NCBI RefSeq assembly: GCF_026967475.1
Contig: NZ_CP114058.1
Location: 3,844,001 to 3,908,000 of the forward strand
Length of the DNA: 64,000 nt
Origin: Rouxiella chamberiensis
Lineage (GTDB): Bacteria > Pseudomonadota > Gammaproteobacteria > Enterobacterales > Enterobacteriaceae
Reading direction: 5' to 3'
Shown: in pieces, positions 18,507-28,256 of the stretch
Position numbering within the stretch: position 1 is the stretch's first letter
Layout of the letters: the number at the start of each line of letters is the position of its first letter
Made by a program: the position numbers and the translations under genes
The notes under the pieces: model-generated
Seen by the model: only the letters and a program-made list of their open reading frames with translations
What the model was told of the DNA's origin: nothing
The model's database searches: none

Positions 18507-18619
18507 GACATGCTCCTTTTCTTTTGCGTGTGATTGTTTATTCAACAAAGACCCTACAAAAAGCAGGACTGTCTTAAGCCTAGCAGCCACAAGGGGTGAC
18601 GCCAGTGCAGGCGGGGCGA

Positions 18620-19534
18620 TTAGGAGGATTCGGAACGCAGGCGTTGTTGCAGGAGTTCGACAAAACTGGACACCGCCCTGGGCAAAGTACGGCCTGCCAG
18701 CGTGTGCAATTCCATGTTCAGCGAGTTCATGTCGCGGTCGGAGATGGGAATGGCCCGCAGGTTATAGGTCTGAAGATAGTGACGCACCAGTAATTCGGTC
18801 GAGAAGATGATTCCACCATTCATGCTCGCAAAAGAAAGCAGCGAAATCATCGACGTGGTGGTGAAGGTAGGTTCAATCATTAGACCCTGACGGCTACAGC
18901 AGGCATCGATAACGCTGCGCATCATGATTTCGCGCGTCGGCATGCCGAGCGAATACCCTGCCAGCTGCGAGAGCCGCAGACTTTGTCTTTCCGCCAGCGG
19001 ATGAGACTGATTCATCACTGCAAAAATCGGTGCGCTGCGTCGGCACTGCACGTTGATGTTGGGTTCGGGCGTCTGGCTGAATGTCAGGCCAATGTCCGTT
19101 TCACCCTCAAGCAGATGGCGGGTGACTTCTCTGGCATTGACGACGTCGAGATGAAAATGAATGCCGCTGTAGCGCTCGCGAAATTCGCCTATTGCCCGCG
19201 GCAGAAAGTCGATGGAAAACCCGGTGGTGCTGGCTATGCGCACTTCTCCACGGCGCATCCCCTGCAATTCGATGATCTCATTGCTGACGCGCTCCGTTTC
19301 CAGCTGATTTTTAAAGGCATAGGCGGCCAGTAACTCGCCCGCGGCACTGGGGATCATGCCGCGCTTGCGGCGTTCGAATAATTGCGTATTCAGGCTGGCC
19401 TCAAGGCCGCTGATTTGACGACTGATCGCCGAGCCCGCCACATTCAGGCGTACCGCTGCCTCGCTGATGGACCCGCAGCGAACTACCTCAAGAAAATAGC
19501 GAATGGCCGTGTCCTGAAGAATGCGTGCGCTCAT
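18620..19534 (-). CDS. LysR-family regulator, divergent from the MFS-amidase operon
   Basis: 304 residues with N-terminal DNA-binding domain (AIRYFLEVVRCGSISEAAVR; NVAGSAISRQISGLEASL) and effector-binding domain (GEVRIASTTGFSIDFLPRAI). ATG 19534 is preceded by GAGGA. It is transcribed away from the MFS transporter gene, with about 190 bp between them. It is therefore the probable activator of the plus-strand operon 19728-24193. The effector is presumably the transported compound or a breakdown product. Confidence 0.9.
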   Translation of the reverse strand: MSARILQDTAIRYFLEVVRCGSISEAAVRLNVAGSAISRQISGLEASLNTQLFERRKRGMIPSAAGELLAAYAFKNQLETERVSNEIIELQGMRRGEVRIASTTGFSIDFLPRAIGEFRERYSGIHFHLDVVNAREVTRHLLEGETDIGLTFSQTPEPNINVQCRRSAPIFAVMNQSHPLAERQSLRLSQLAGYSLGMPTREIMMRSVIDACCSRQGLMIEPTFTTTSMISLLSFASMNGGIIFSTELLVRHYLQTYNLRAIPISDRDMNSLNMELHTLAGRTLPRAVSSFVELLQQRLRSESS

Positions 19535-19727
19535 GTCCAGTCCTCAAAGTTTGCCGTTTCGGCAATGAAGTCTTCAAAAAGTTGAACTGGAAGTATGTCT
19601 GAGCGCTGGATAGGATGCAATTAGCCATCCACAGGCCGTTTCAACATAAAAATCATGCAGCACCTTTAGGTCGACTTTGAAATTATAAAAACGGGTTCTT
19701 CTTTCATCCTCAGCGGAGAAAATGAAC

Positions 19728-20951
19728 ATGGTAGACGCGATTATTGGCAAGGCCGCAAAAGACAACAAATACTGGGTGCTTGGGCTGCTGTACACCGCCT
19801 GGTGTATCGCCTTTGTTGATAGGGTTGTGCTCAGTCTGGGTTCACCGGTGATTGCCAGAGAGCTCAACCTCTCGCCTACCGAAATCGGCCTGGTATTAAG
19901 TATTTTTTACTTTGGATTCTGGCTGATGCAGCTGCCGGGCGGATGGTTGGCAGACCGTTTTGGATCCAAGGCGATCATCATGATCGGTATTGGCTGCTGG
20001 TCGCTGTTCACCCTGTTTACCGGCATGGCGTGGTCGCTCGGCGCGCTGCTGGTTATCCGCCTGCTGTTTGGCGTGGGTGAAGGCATTTTTCCGTCGGCGT
20101 CGGTCAAGGGCGTGACGGAAAACTTCAGCCTTGAAGATAAACCCAAAGTCTCTTCCTTCCTGATGTCTTCCAACTACATCGGCAGCATGCTCGCGCCTTT
20201 GCTGATTGCGCCGCTGCTGATTCATTTCGGCTGGCGTCATGTGTTCATGATGATTGGCGGACTGGGGATCGCCTTTGTGCTGGTGTATGGCCTGACCGTT
20301 CGCCGCAAAGAGAGCTGCACCGCCGTGCATCAGCGAATGAACGGTGCGGACCTGCGCGAACTGTTGAGAAAGCCGCTGATGTGGAAACTGGCGGCCGTGT
20401 GGTTTGGACTGAGCCTGATTAACAAGGGACTCGACACCTGGATGCCGATTTACCTGATGACCGAACGCGGCTTGAATCTCAAGGCGGTCGGCGTGCTGCT
20501 GCCCATTCCGTACCTGATGGCGGGTATCGCAACCATGCTGGGCGGCTGGGTGATGATCAAGTTTTTCGACGGCAAAGAGAAATACATGCTGATGGTCAGT
20601 GCCGCGCTGACGGCCTTTTTCCTCTATTTCATGTACAGCGCGCAGTCGATTTCAGCGGTGATCGCGGCGCAGGCCTGCGTCTATTTCTTTAAATCCTTTG
20701 TGTTTGCCGTCGCCATTGCGTTGCCGACGAAAATTCTGGCGGAAAAAATGATGGGAACGGGCATAGGCATGATCAACTTTGGTGGACAGGCGGCAGGCTT
20801 TGTCGCGCCGCTGGTGATTGGCGTGCTGGTGCAGCATTACAGCTATTCCGCCGCGTTTATTTTCCTGATGATTGCGGCTGCATCTTCGGTGGTTATCAGC
20901 ATGACGCTGCGTACACCGACCAGCCAGCAAATTAAGGCGGAACGTGCCTGA
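19728..20951 (+). CDS. MFS transporter, anion:cation symporter (ACS)-like
   Basis: 407-residue major-facilitator permease with 12 predicted membrane segments. The loop 2-3 motif GGWLADRFGSKAIIMIG is typical, and the ACS subfamily (glucarate, hexuronate and aromatic-acid importers) is the best fit. ATG 19728 is preferred over 19722 because GGAGA lies 8 bases before it. First gene of an operon with amidase, RidA and an FAD oxidase, so it probably imports the organic acid or amide that they degrade. The substrate cannot be read from the sequence. Confidence 0.9.
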   Translation: MVDAIIGKAAKDNKYWVLGLLYTAWCIAFVDRVVLSLGSPVIARELNLSPTEIGLVLSIFYFGFWLMQLPGGWLADRFGSKAIIMIGIGCWSLFTLFTGMAWSLGALLVIRLLFGVGEGIFPSASVKGVTENFSLEDKPKVSSFLMSSNYIGSMLAPLLIAPLLIHFGWRHVFMMIGGLGIAFVLVYGLTVRRKESCTAVHQRMNGADLRELLRKPLMWKLAAVWFGLSLINKGLDTWMPIYLMTERGLNLKAVGVLLPIPYLMAGIATMLGGWVMIKFFDGKEKYMLMVSAALTAFFLYFMYSAQSISAVIAAQACVYFFKSFVFAVAIALPTKILAEKMMGTGIGMINFGGQAAGFVAPLVIGVLVQHYSYSAAFIFLMIAAASSVVISMTLRTPTSQQIKAERA

Positions 20952-21003
20952 GAGACGGGTTTCGCCTGAATGATACAACGCGTTTTTGACAAGGAGAGAG
21001 GCC

Positions 21004-22506
21004 ATGACCGAACTATGCGACCTGTCGGCTACAGAGGCCCGCAGCCTGATTGGACAGAAACAGATATCACCGGTCGAGCTGACCGAAAGCTGCATTCGCC
21101 GCATCGAAGAGGTGAATCCGGCCGTCAACGCGGTAGTGGCACACGATTTTGCCGCCGCCCGCGCGCAGGCACGCCAGCAGGAGCAGGCCGTGGTGCGCGG
21201 CGAAACCCTGGGTCCGCTGCACGGGTTGCCGCTCGGCGTGAAAGACATGATTGATGCCGCCGGGCTGCCGACCAGCTGCGGCAGTCTGTCGCGCAAGGAC
21301 TATCTGCCCGAAAAAGACGAGCGGCTGGTGCGTGTGCTGCGCGAAGCCGGTGCCAATGTGCTGGGAAAAACCAATGTGCCCGAATGGGGCGCGGGCGGAA
21401 ATTCCCGTAATCCGGTGTACGGCACGACCGGCAATCCTTTTGATACCACCAAGTCGGCGGCCGGGTCGTCCGGTGGTTCGGCGGCGGGATTGGCGAGCGG
21501 CATGTTCCCGATAGCCACCGGCTCCGATACCGGCGGTTCGCTGCGCAATCCGGCGGCCTTTAATGGCGTGGTCGGCTTTCGCCCGACGGCAGGACTCATC
21601 CCTGCCGAAAAACGCGGCACGGCGTGGCTGCAAATCTCGACGCTGGGGCCGATGGCGCGTACTGTCGAAGACGTGGCAACACTGTTTACCGTCATGATGG
21701 GCGAAGATAAAAGCGATCCGCTGGCGCATACTGTTCATGGACGCACGATGCGCCACGCCCGCGAATTTACGCCGATTGCGCCGCTGGACCTCTCCGCCCA
21801 GCGCGTCGCGCTCACTACCGATTTCGGTTTCGCGCCCACTGAAACCGGCGTCGCCGAGACGTTTATCGAAAAAACGGGGCGTTTCAAACAGGTATTCAAA
21901 TGTGCCGAATTCGCGACACCCGACTGTAGCGGCACGGATGAAGCCTTTGAAAAAATTCGTTCGCTGATGTTCTTGACCGGTACACGCGAGCTTTATCAAC
22001 GAGATCCGAATCAGGTCGGCGAAAACGTGCGGCTCAATGTGGAAGAAGGGCTGCGCTACACGGCGCAGGACATCGCGCGCGGACTGGATCTGCAAACGCA
22101 GATTTACCGCCGCTGGCAACTTTTCTTCGACGACTATGACTTTATGCTGTCGCCCTCGGTCACTATCAGCCCGCGTCCGTGGACCGAGCTGTATCCGAAG
22201 GAGATAAACGGGCAGGCCACGCGCACCTATTATCACTGGCTGGCGCTGGCCTATGCATCGACGATTGCCGGTCTGCCGTCGGTTTCGCTGCCGGTCGGGG
22301 TAGATCAGTACGGAATGCCGTTCGGCCTGCAAATCATAGGTCCGCGCGGCGGTGACGTTCAGCTGCTGCGCATGGCCTACGCGTTGCAGGAGCAGTTGAA
22401 AGGCAGTCCGTCGACCGCACGGCCGGTGCCCGACATTGCGGCGCTGAAACGCGCCAGGCCGATTGCCGACATGCCTGATTTCTATCTGCCGGTAGGTCAG
22501 GGTTAG
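21004..22506 (+). CDS. Amidase (amidase-signature family)
   Basis: 500-residue cytoplasmic amidase. The catalytic Lys is in PLGVKDMIDAAGLPTS. The signature is SAAGSSGGSAAGLASG followed by TGSDTGGSLRNPAAFNG, supplying the cis-Ser and nucleophile Ser. It releases ammonia or an amine from a carboxamide. The C-terminus (LPSVSLPVGVDQYGMPFGLQ) is also typical. ATG 21004 has AAGGAGAGAGG upstream. It lies 52 bp after the MFS gene. It is distinct from the allophanate hydrolase at 8226, lacking the AtzF C-terminal domain, and from GatA by context. Substrate unknown; an amide of an amino acid or keto acid would suit the neighbours. Confidence 0.9.
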   Translation: MTELCDLSATEARSLIGQKQISPVELTESCIRRIEEVNPAVNAVVAHDFAAARAQARQQEQAVVRGETLGPLHGLPLGVKDMIDAAGLPTSCGSLSRKDYLPEKDERLVRVLREAGANVLGKTNVPEWGAGGNSRNPVYGTTGNPFDTTKSAAGSSGGSAAGLASGMFPIATGSDTGGSLRNPAAFNGVVGFRPTAGLIPAEKRGTAWLQISTLGPMARTVEDVATLFTVMMGEDKSDPLAHTVHGRTMRHAREFTPIAPLDLSAQRVALTTDFGFAPTETGVAETFIEKTGRFKQVFKCAEFATPDCSGTDEAFEKIRSLMFLTGTRELYQRDPNQVGENVRLNVEEGLRYTAQDIARGLDLQTQIYRRWQLFFDDYDFMLSPSVTISPRPWTELYPKEINGQATRTYYHWLALAYASTIAGLPSVSLPVGVDQYGMPFGLQIIGPRGGDVQLLRMAYALQEQLKGSPSTARPVPDIAALKRARPIADMPDFYLPVGQG

Positions 22507-22570
22507 TCTGGTGTTTCCAGCGGCGGAATTTCTCTGCCGCTCACCCTCTTTTAAGCTTTGGAGCCATGCC

Positions 22571-22924
22571 ATGAGTATTCCCGCCAATCTGCCTTTTTCG
22601 CCGATCCGCATTGTGGACGGAATCGCCTATTTATCCGGTGAAGTGCCGTTTGAAGCCGACGGCAGCTTTGCTTCAAGCATCACGCAACAAACCGACACCA
22701 TGCTCGGGCGCGTAAAGGCGCGTCTGGAAGAGCATGGCATCAGAATGCGCGATGTCATTTCCTGTACGGTTTACCTGACGGACAAAGCCTATTTCGCCGA
22801 GTTCAATCAGGCGTATGCCCGCTGGTTTACCGCGCCGCTGCCTGTAAGAACCACGGTCTGCGCAGGAATGATGGTTGACGACGCGGCGATGGAAATCACC
22901 GTCATCGCCCGCGTGCCCGCCTAA
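22571..22924 (+). CDS. RidA/YjgF/Rid-family enamine-imine deaminase
   Basis: 117-residue trimeric Rid protein. Family marks: GIAYLSGEVPFEADG, a segment for inter-subunit packing (TDTMLGRVKARLEEHGI), and the conserved arginine in PLPVRTTVCAGMM. Rid proteins hydrolyse reactive imines and enamines formed by amino-acid oxidases or PLP enzymes, which fits the FAD oxidase directly downstream (19-bp gap). Start ATG 22571 follows a GGAG. It is likely a specialised Rid member rather than the housekeeping RidA, judging by its place in a catabolic operon. Confidence 0.88.
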   Translation: MSIPANLPFSPIRIVDGIAYLSGEVPFEADGSFASSITQQTDTMLGRVKARLEEHGIRMRDVISCTVYLTDKAYFAEFNQAYARWFTAPLPVRTTVCAGMMVDDAAMEITVIARVPA

Positions 22925-22943
22925 ATTTTCGGAGTCTCGAAAC

Positions 22944-24193
22944 ATGAAATACGACGTATTGGTGTTGGGTGCGGGCATGGTCGGTGTGAGCAGCGCGCTA
23001 CATTTGCAGGCCAGGGGGCGGTCGGTTGTATTGTTCGACCGGCAGGCCGCCGGTCTGGAAACGTCGTTCGGCAATGCGGGCATCATCCAGCGCGAGGCGG
23101 TGCGACCCTATGCCTTTCCGCGTGCCCTGTCGGTTATCGCGGGCGCGGCCACCAATCGTCGTCTTGATGTACGGTATCACGCAGCGGCGCTGCGCCACGT
23201 TGCCGGCCCTTTGTTGCGATATTTCAATCACTCGGCTTCTGCGCCGTATGCCAGGATCGCCGCAGACTATGCCTCGATGATAGCGATGTCGATCGATACC
23301 CACGCCGAGCTTATTCGTGCGGCGCAGGCGGAATCGCTTGTGAAGAAGCAGGGATGGCTGATGCTGATGCGCAGTGAAAAAATCTGGCGGCCGCCTTTGC
23401 CGAGGCCGACCTGCTGCACCGCGAAAACGGCGTAAATCACCGTAAGCTTAACCGCGCCGAACTGGCCGCACTGGAACCCGGCATAGCAAAAGATCAGCTG
23501 GCAGGCGCGGTACACTGGACCGATCCCTGGACGCTGCGCAGCCCCGGAGAACTGGTGCAGGCCTATGCAGCACTATTTACGCAACGCGGCGGCGAGATGC
23601 GGCTGGGCGATGCGCTTTCGCTGGAAAAACAGGCCGAAGGCTGGCAGGTGCGCACGCAAAGTGGCGAAACAGTGACGGCAAAAGAGGTCGTGATCGCGCT
23701 TGGCCCGTGGACCACGCGGCTTACCGAGCGTTTTGGTTTCGCTCCGCCGATGTTCGTCAAACGCGGCTATCACATGCATTACGCGGCGTTGCCCGACAGA
23801 AAACTCGCGCACTGGGTGCTGGATGAAGAGCGTGGTTATCTGGTGGCGCCGATGAAAGACGGTTTGCGGCTCACCACAGGGGCGGAGTTGGCGCTTTTGG
23901 ATAGCCCGTCAACGCCGACGCAGCTGCGAGATGCCGAACCTGTGGCGCGCGACCTCCTGCCGCTCGGCGACAGAGTCGATGCTGTGCCGTGGAAGGGCGC
24001 GCGCCCGTGCATGCCGGACATGAAACCCGTGATTGGCGCAGTGCCTGGCGTAGAAGGCATGTGGTGTGCCTTTGGTCATGGTCATCAGGGCTTTACGCTC
24101 GGGCCAGCCACCGGTGAGCTGCTTGCCGCGCTGATGACCGGCGAAACACCGCACATCGATATGCAGCCGTTCAGTCCGGCAAGAAGGTTTTGA
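22944..24193 (+). CDS. FAD-dependent amine/D-amino-acid oxidoreductase (DAO family; frame broken at 23377-23382)
   Basis: DadA/DAO-like flavoenzyme. The N-terminal dinucleotide fold VLVLGAGMVGVSSALHLQ is followed by ETSFGNAGIIQ, typical of D-amino acid dehydrogenases. The C-terminus has PVIGAVPGVEGMWCAFGHGH and HQGFTLGPATGELLAA. The frame shifts in a run of six A bases at 23377-23382. A seventh A joins LMRSEK to a residue then LAAAFAEADLLHREN and gives about 416 residues, the family norm. It oxidises an amine to an imine, which RidA could then hydrolyse. Last gene of the plus-strand operon; it meets the convergent PrpD gene 23 bp later. Confidence 0.88.
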
Positions 24194-24216
24194 CGTCGGC
24201 GCGCTCTCCGCTCAGG

Positions 24217-25584
24217 CTATTGCTGGCGTGAGTCCGCAAAAAACGCCGTTAAAAACGTCATGTCCTGTTGCTCGTCCAGCCGTTCGAGTTGGGCGAACAA
24301 CGGCTCGGCGTGTCGAAGCGAAGCGCAGCAGTCGACAAATTTTTGCAGCCGTTCGGCGGGAGTAAAAGGCTCGATCAGGCTGCCTTTGGCCAGAGTGCGC
24401 TCGGCTTCGAATACCCGTCCATCCTTTAGCGTAACGGTAACGCGGTGCGGCAATCGCTCGCCCGGCGGCGTGTCTTTTTCCTGTGCGGCGCTGTAGGCCT
24501 GCATGGAGATCCGCGCCAATCGTTCGGGATCGGTGAGATCCGCGACACGCTGCGGCGTAAAATCGTTCACGCCCAGCGCGCCGTTACGCAGCAGCGTATC
24601 AACACAATATGGCATCGAAAAGCGGGCCTGCATCTCGTCTTCCGGCACGGTATACGCCAGATTGCGCTGATTGGCGATGCCAACCAGCGTTGCGACACTC
24701 ACCACATCTTCATCGGCAAAGACATGCTGCTCGCGGATATCGCAAAGCGCATCGATAATCATGTGGGTCGAGCCGCAGCAAGGATGGCGTTTCGGCATCA
24801 CGCCGACGGTTTCTATGACGTGTTTTTCGGTCGCAAGAATCTGTTCGGCGTTCCATCCGGACGGGGATTCCCCGCCGAACAGTTCTAAAAATCCCTGCGG
24901 GGCTTCGAGGATGTCGATACGCCCCTGCATTCCCTGCTCGGCAAAGCGCGCCGCATCAATGGCATTGCGCGCCGCCCAGCCCGCATGCAGCGGTTTGATC
25001 GGCGTGCCAAATTGCCCTTTTGTACCTGAGGCAAAACTGACCGCATTGCTTAACGCCCGCGCCATTCCCGCCGAGTCCAACCCCAATAACCGCGCGACGC
25101 CCGCCGCGGTGCCGATACAGCCGACCGTCGAGGTGCCGTGCCAGCCCGCCGTATAATGTGAAGGACCTACGCCCCAGCCGACAAAGGCCTGCGCCTGCAA
25201 ACCCACCAAATAAGCATCAATTAGCTGGTGGCCGCTGGCGTTGATTTCATCGGCAACGGCTAATAATGCCGGAACCAGTACCGCCGAGGCGTGACTCATG
25301 CCCGGCTGGAAATTATCGTCATAATCGATGGCGTGCGCCGCCGTGGCGTTCAGTAAGGCGGCAATTGCCGCAGGCGCTTTGCCGCCACCAATCACTCGCG
25401 CACCGGCGTCTGGATTGAGATACTCCGAAAATGCCCTGCGCACCGCGCGGCTCGAAAAATCCTGTTGTCCGGCGTAGAGGCAGGCCAGCGTATCGGTTAT
25501 CGCCAGCCGCGCCAGTTCGCGCGCCTGCAGGCTGAAAGAGTTTTGTCGATGACTCCAGGCGGCAATGGCTTCAATGGCGTTCAT
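24217..25584 (-). CDS. MmgE/PrpD family protein
   Basis: 455-residue protein of the MmgE/PrpD family (2-methylcitrate dehydratase, cis-aconitate decarboxylase and others). Typical parts: AHAIDYDDNFQPGMSHASAV, SHYTAGWHGTSTVGCIGTAA, FGTPIKPLHAGWAARNAI, and MPKRHPCCGSTHMIIDAL. No prpB or prpC is nearby, so methylcitrate metabolism is unlikely. Many MmgE/PrpD members encoded with transporters have unknown substrates. A GTG at 25626 overlaps the ATPase stop, but ATG 25584 with GGAGA upstream gives the usual N-terminus MNAIEAIAAW. Last gene of the minus-strand operon. Confidence 0.88.
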   Translation of the reverse strand: MNAIEAIAAWSHRQNSFSLQARELARLAITDTLACLYAGQQDFSSRAVRRAFSEYLNPDAGARVIGGGKAPAAIAALLNATAAHAIDYDDNFQPGMSHASAVLVPALLAVADEINASGHQLIDAYLVGLQAQAFVGWGVGPSHYTAGWHGTSTVGCIGTAAGVARLLGLDSAGMARALSNAVSFASGTKGQFGTPIKPLHAGWAARNAIDAARFAEQGMQGRIDILEAPQGFLELFGGESPSGWNAEQILATEKHVIETVGVMPKRHPCCGSTHMIIDALCDIREQHVFADEDVVSVATLVGIANQRNLAYTVPEDEMQARFSMPYCVDTLLRNGALGVNDFTPQRVADLTDPERLARISMQAYSAAQEKDTPPGERLPHRVTVTLKDGRVFEAERTLAKGSLIEPFTPAERLQKFVDCCASLRHAEPLFAQLERLDEQQDMTFLTAFFADSRQQ

Positions 25585-25622
25585 AGATATCGGTAGTCTC
25601 CGGCAAGGGTGAATCGGGAAAG

Positions 25623-26444
25623 TCACAGGTGGTCAGGCTGAGCGAGCGGGAATCTGTCGACGCGGCTCGCCGCCAGAAATTGCCGGGTATAAGGCTGCGT
25701 TGCCGCGCCGCAGCGGATTTCATCGGCGGTCAACTCTTCCAGCATTTTGCCCTGATGCATGATGGCGACGCGGTCGCAGAGATGCGCAACCACCGCGAGG
25801 TCGTGCGTGACCATCAAGTAGGTCAGATTGCGCTGCCGACGCAGCGTTTTCAAAAGGTTGAGGATTTCTGCCTGCACCGAAACGTCGAGCGCCGACGTGG
25901 GTTCGTCGAGCAGCAGAACCTGAGGTTCGATAATCAGTGCGCGGGCGAGGGCCACACGCTGGCGTTGTCCGCCCGAGAGCTGGTGGGGATAACGATAACG
26001 AAAGGCATCGCTGAGTCCGAGTGAGGTCAGCACCTCGCTGATGCGCTCCTCGCGGCGGTCCATGCCGTGAATCACCAGCGGTTCCAGCAGCGTGTGATAC
26101 ACCATTTTGCGCGGGTGCAAAGAGGCGTAGGGGTCCTGAAATACCATCTGAATCTGGCGATACTCCTCTTTATCGCGTCGGGCAGGCTGCTCGCGATTCT
26201 GATACAGAATTGCGCCGTCGTAGTGCGTATTTTGCCCTGTCAGGGTACGCAATATCGTGGATTTCCCGCAGCCGGATTCGCCAATCAGCCCGTAGCTCTC
26301 GCCGCGTGCAATGTTCAATGAAACCTTATCCACTACCAGACGTCGTTTATGCCCTTTTCCAAAGGCGATGCTGAGGTCTACCGTTTCAATCATGCGATCG
26401 GCGGTGAGCGGCGGCGTTTTCACGGTGTCGGATGACAGCATCAT
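25623..26444 (-). CDS. Peptide-type ABC importer ATPase (DppF/OppF-like)
   Basis: 273-residue nucleotide-binding subunit. Walker [13 protein letters not shown] signature [12 protein letters not shown], Walker B VLLLDEPTSALD and switch His in MVTHDLAVV. It pairs with the ATPase encoded upstream, whose stop its ATG overlaps (ATGA). It lacks the Cys-rich C-terminal extension found on the DppD and DppF of this window. Part of the five-gene importer 25623-30992. Confidence 0.92.
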   Translation of the reverse strand: MMLSSDTVKTPPLTADRMIETVDLSIAFGKGHKRRLVVDKVSLNIARGESYGLIGESGCGKSTILRTLTGQNTHYDGAILYQNREQPARRDKEEYRQIQMVFQDPYASLHPRKMVYHTLLEPLVIHGMDRREERISEVLTSLGLSDAFRYRYPHQLSGGQRQRVALARALIIEPQVLLLDEPTSALDVSVQAEILNLLKTLRRQRNLTYLMVTHDLAVVAHLCDRVAIMHQGKMLEELTADEIRCGAATQPYTRQFLAASRVDRFPLAQPDHL

Positions 26445-27328
26445 AAGGCTTCTCCATGACGGTAGACCGGACCGGTAAGCCAGGCAGGGTCGCGCGCGGG
26501 AATAGCCAGCATATCGACCGGATGCTTCAGGTCAGGCTGGCTCGCCAGCAGCGCACGCGTGTAGGGATGTTTGGCCAGATGCAACTGGTCGGCGGCTATC
26601 TCTTCCAGAATGCGACCGGCATACATCACCAGCGCGCGGTCGCAAAAACTCGATACCAGACTTAAATCGTGCGTGATAAACAGCAATCCGGTATTACGGC
26701 GTTCAAGCAGCGCATCGAGGACGCCCAACACCTGCTGGCGCACGGTAACGTCGAGCGCCGAGGTCGGTTCATCGGCGATGATGAGATCCGGCTCCGGAAT
26801 CAGCATCATGGCAATCATGATGCGCTGGCCCATACCGCCGGAGATTTCGTGCGGATAAAGCCCGAAAACGCGCTGCGGATCGCGAATATTGACCGCCTCC
26901 AGCATGTCCATCGCCTTGATGCACGCCTCTTTTTCGCTGACGTTGAAATGAATGCGGTAGGCTTCCGTGATTTGATGGCCGACGCGCATCAGCGGATTGA
27001 GCGAGAATTTCGGATCCTGCATGATCATCGAAATCCTTTTGCCGCGAATTTTGCGCATTTCGCGCTCGGAACAGCGCAAAAGATCGATGTCGCCAAAACG
27101 CATTTTCGCCGCCGTCACCGTGGCACCGCGCGGCGTCAGTTTGAGCAGCGAACGGCCGGTCAATGACTTTCCCGAACCGGATTCGCCGACGAGGGCGACT
27201 TTTTCTCGTCCGATACTGAACGAAATATCACGCACGGCGTGATGTTGCTGCCGATGGCCTTTGAACACCACATTCAGGTTTTCGACCTCGAGCAGCGTTT
27301 CCTGTACACCCATTGCGTTATCAGTCAT
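26441..27328 (-). CDS. Peptide-type ABC importer ATPase (DppD/OppD-like)
   Basis: Nucleotide-binding subunit of about 295 residues. Walker [10 protein letters not shown], signature ISGGMGQRIMIA, Walker B LIIADEPTSALD, switch His FITHDLSLV, and the oligopeptide-family C-terminal part HPYTRALLASQPD. The start is placed at ATG 27328, inside the end of the upstream permease (8-bp overlap); ATG 27313 is possible. Longer readings only extend into the permease gene. Confidence 0.92.
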   Translation of the reverse strand: MTDNAMGVQETLLEVENLNVVFKGHRQQHHAVRDISFSIGREKVALVGESGSGKSLTGRSLLKLTPRGATVTAAKMRFGDIDLLRCSEREMRKIRGKRISMIMQDPKFSLNPLMRVGHQITEAYRIHFNVSEKEACIKAMDMLEAVNIRDPQRVFGLYPHEISGGMGQRIMIAMMLIPEPDLIIADEPTSALDVTVRQQVLGVLDALLERRNTGLLFITHDLSLVSSFCDRALVMYAGRILEEIAADQLHLAKHPYTRALLASQPDLKHPVDMLAIPARDPAWLTGPVYRHGEAL

Positions 27329-28256
27329 GGCGCAGATCCAGTACGTCGCGCAGGCCGTCACCAAACAGGTTGAAGGCAAGGCTGGTCAGAAGAATCGACA
27401 GGCCGGGAATGGCGGCAATCGTCCAGTGAGTCATCATGAATTGCCGTCCCGATGACAGCATCGCGCCCCATTCCGGGCTGGGTGCCTGCGCGCCAAGGCC
27501 CAGAAAGCCAAGGCCGGATGCGGTGAGAATAATGCCCGCCATGTTGAGCGTTAAACGCACAACTACCGACGGCAGACACATCGGAATAATGTGGCGCAAG
27601 ATAATCCGCATTTGCGATGCGCCCTGTAAACGCACCGCCGCAACATAGTCCATCTTGCGAATCGACAGCGCCTCGGCCCTTGCCAGACGCGCAATCGGCG
27701 GCCATGCCGATAGCGAAATAGCAATAATCGCATTTTCAATGCCGGGACCGAGTGCGGCGACAAAACCGAGCGCCAGAATCAGGCTCGGAAAGGCGAGAAA
27801 AATATCGACGATGCGCATTAGAATCGTATCGGTCCAGCCGCCGACCGTGCCCGCAATGGTGCCGACCAGCAGGCCGATAGGGCCGACAATCAGCGCGCTC
27901 AGGCAGGTGATATACAGCGTAATACGGGCGCCATAGATTAAGCGGCTGTAAATATCGCGACCAAGCTCGTCGGTGCCGAGCCAATATTCGCGGCTTGGTG
28001 CGGTCAGCCGAAGTTGCAGGTCCTGCGCAAAGATATTGTGTGTCGCGAGCCACGGCGCAAAAATCGCGGCCACGCCGATGACAAGAATGACAATCAGCCC
28101 GAACATCGCCGACGTATTGCGGCGAAAACGACGCCATTGGCCGAGGCTTTGCTGCACCCGTGCCTGCCAGGGCGTGGCCGGGACAGGCGCATCGAGCCAG
28201 CCGCGCAGCGAACGGTGTTTCGGCTGTACAGCCGGTGTTTTCACGGAATCGGTCAT
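27321..28256 (-). CDS. Peptide-type ABC importer permease (DppC-like)
   Basis: 311-residue inner-membrane permease. A cytoplasmic N-terminus (RRFRRNTSAMFGLIVILVIG) leads into the first helix. The periplasmic segment WLGTDELGRDIYSRLIYGAR is a DppC/OppC hallmark. The EAA loop includes EALSIRKMDYVAAVRLQGAS, and the end GDGLRDVLDLRHD is family-typical. The ATG overlaps the upstream permease stop as ATGA. It forms a heterodimer channel with that permease. Confidence 0.92.
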   Translation of the reverse strand: MTDSVKTPAVQPKHRSLRGWLDAPVPATPWQARVQQSLGQWRRFRRNTSAMFGLIVILVIGVAAIFAPWLATHNIFAQDLQLRLTAPSREYWLGTDELGRDIYSRLIYGARITLYITCLSALIVGPIGLLVGTIAGTVGGWTDTILMRIVDIFLAFPSLILALGFVAALGPGIENAIIAISLSAWPPIARLARAEALSIRKMDYVAAVRLQGASQMRIILRHIIPMCLPSVVVRLTLNMAGIILTASGLGFLGLGAQAPSPEWGAMLSSGRQFMMTHWTIAAIPGLSILLTSLAFNLFGDGLRDVLDLRHD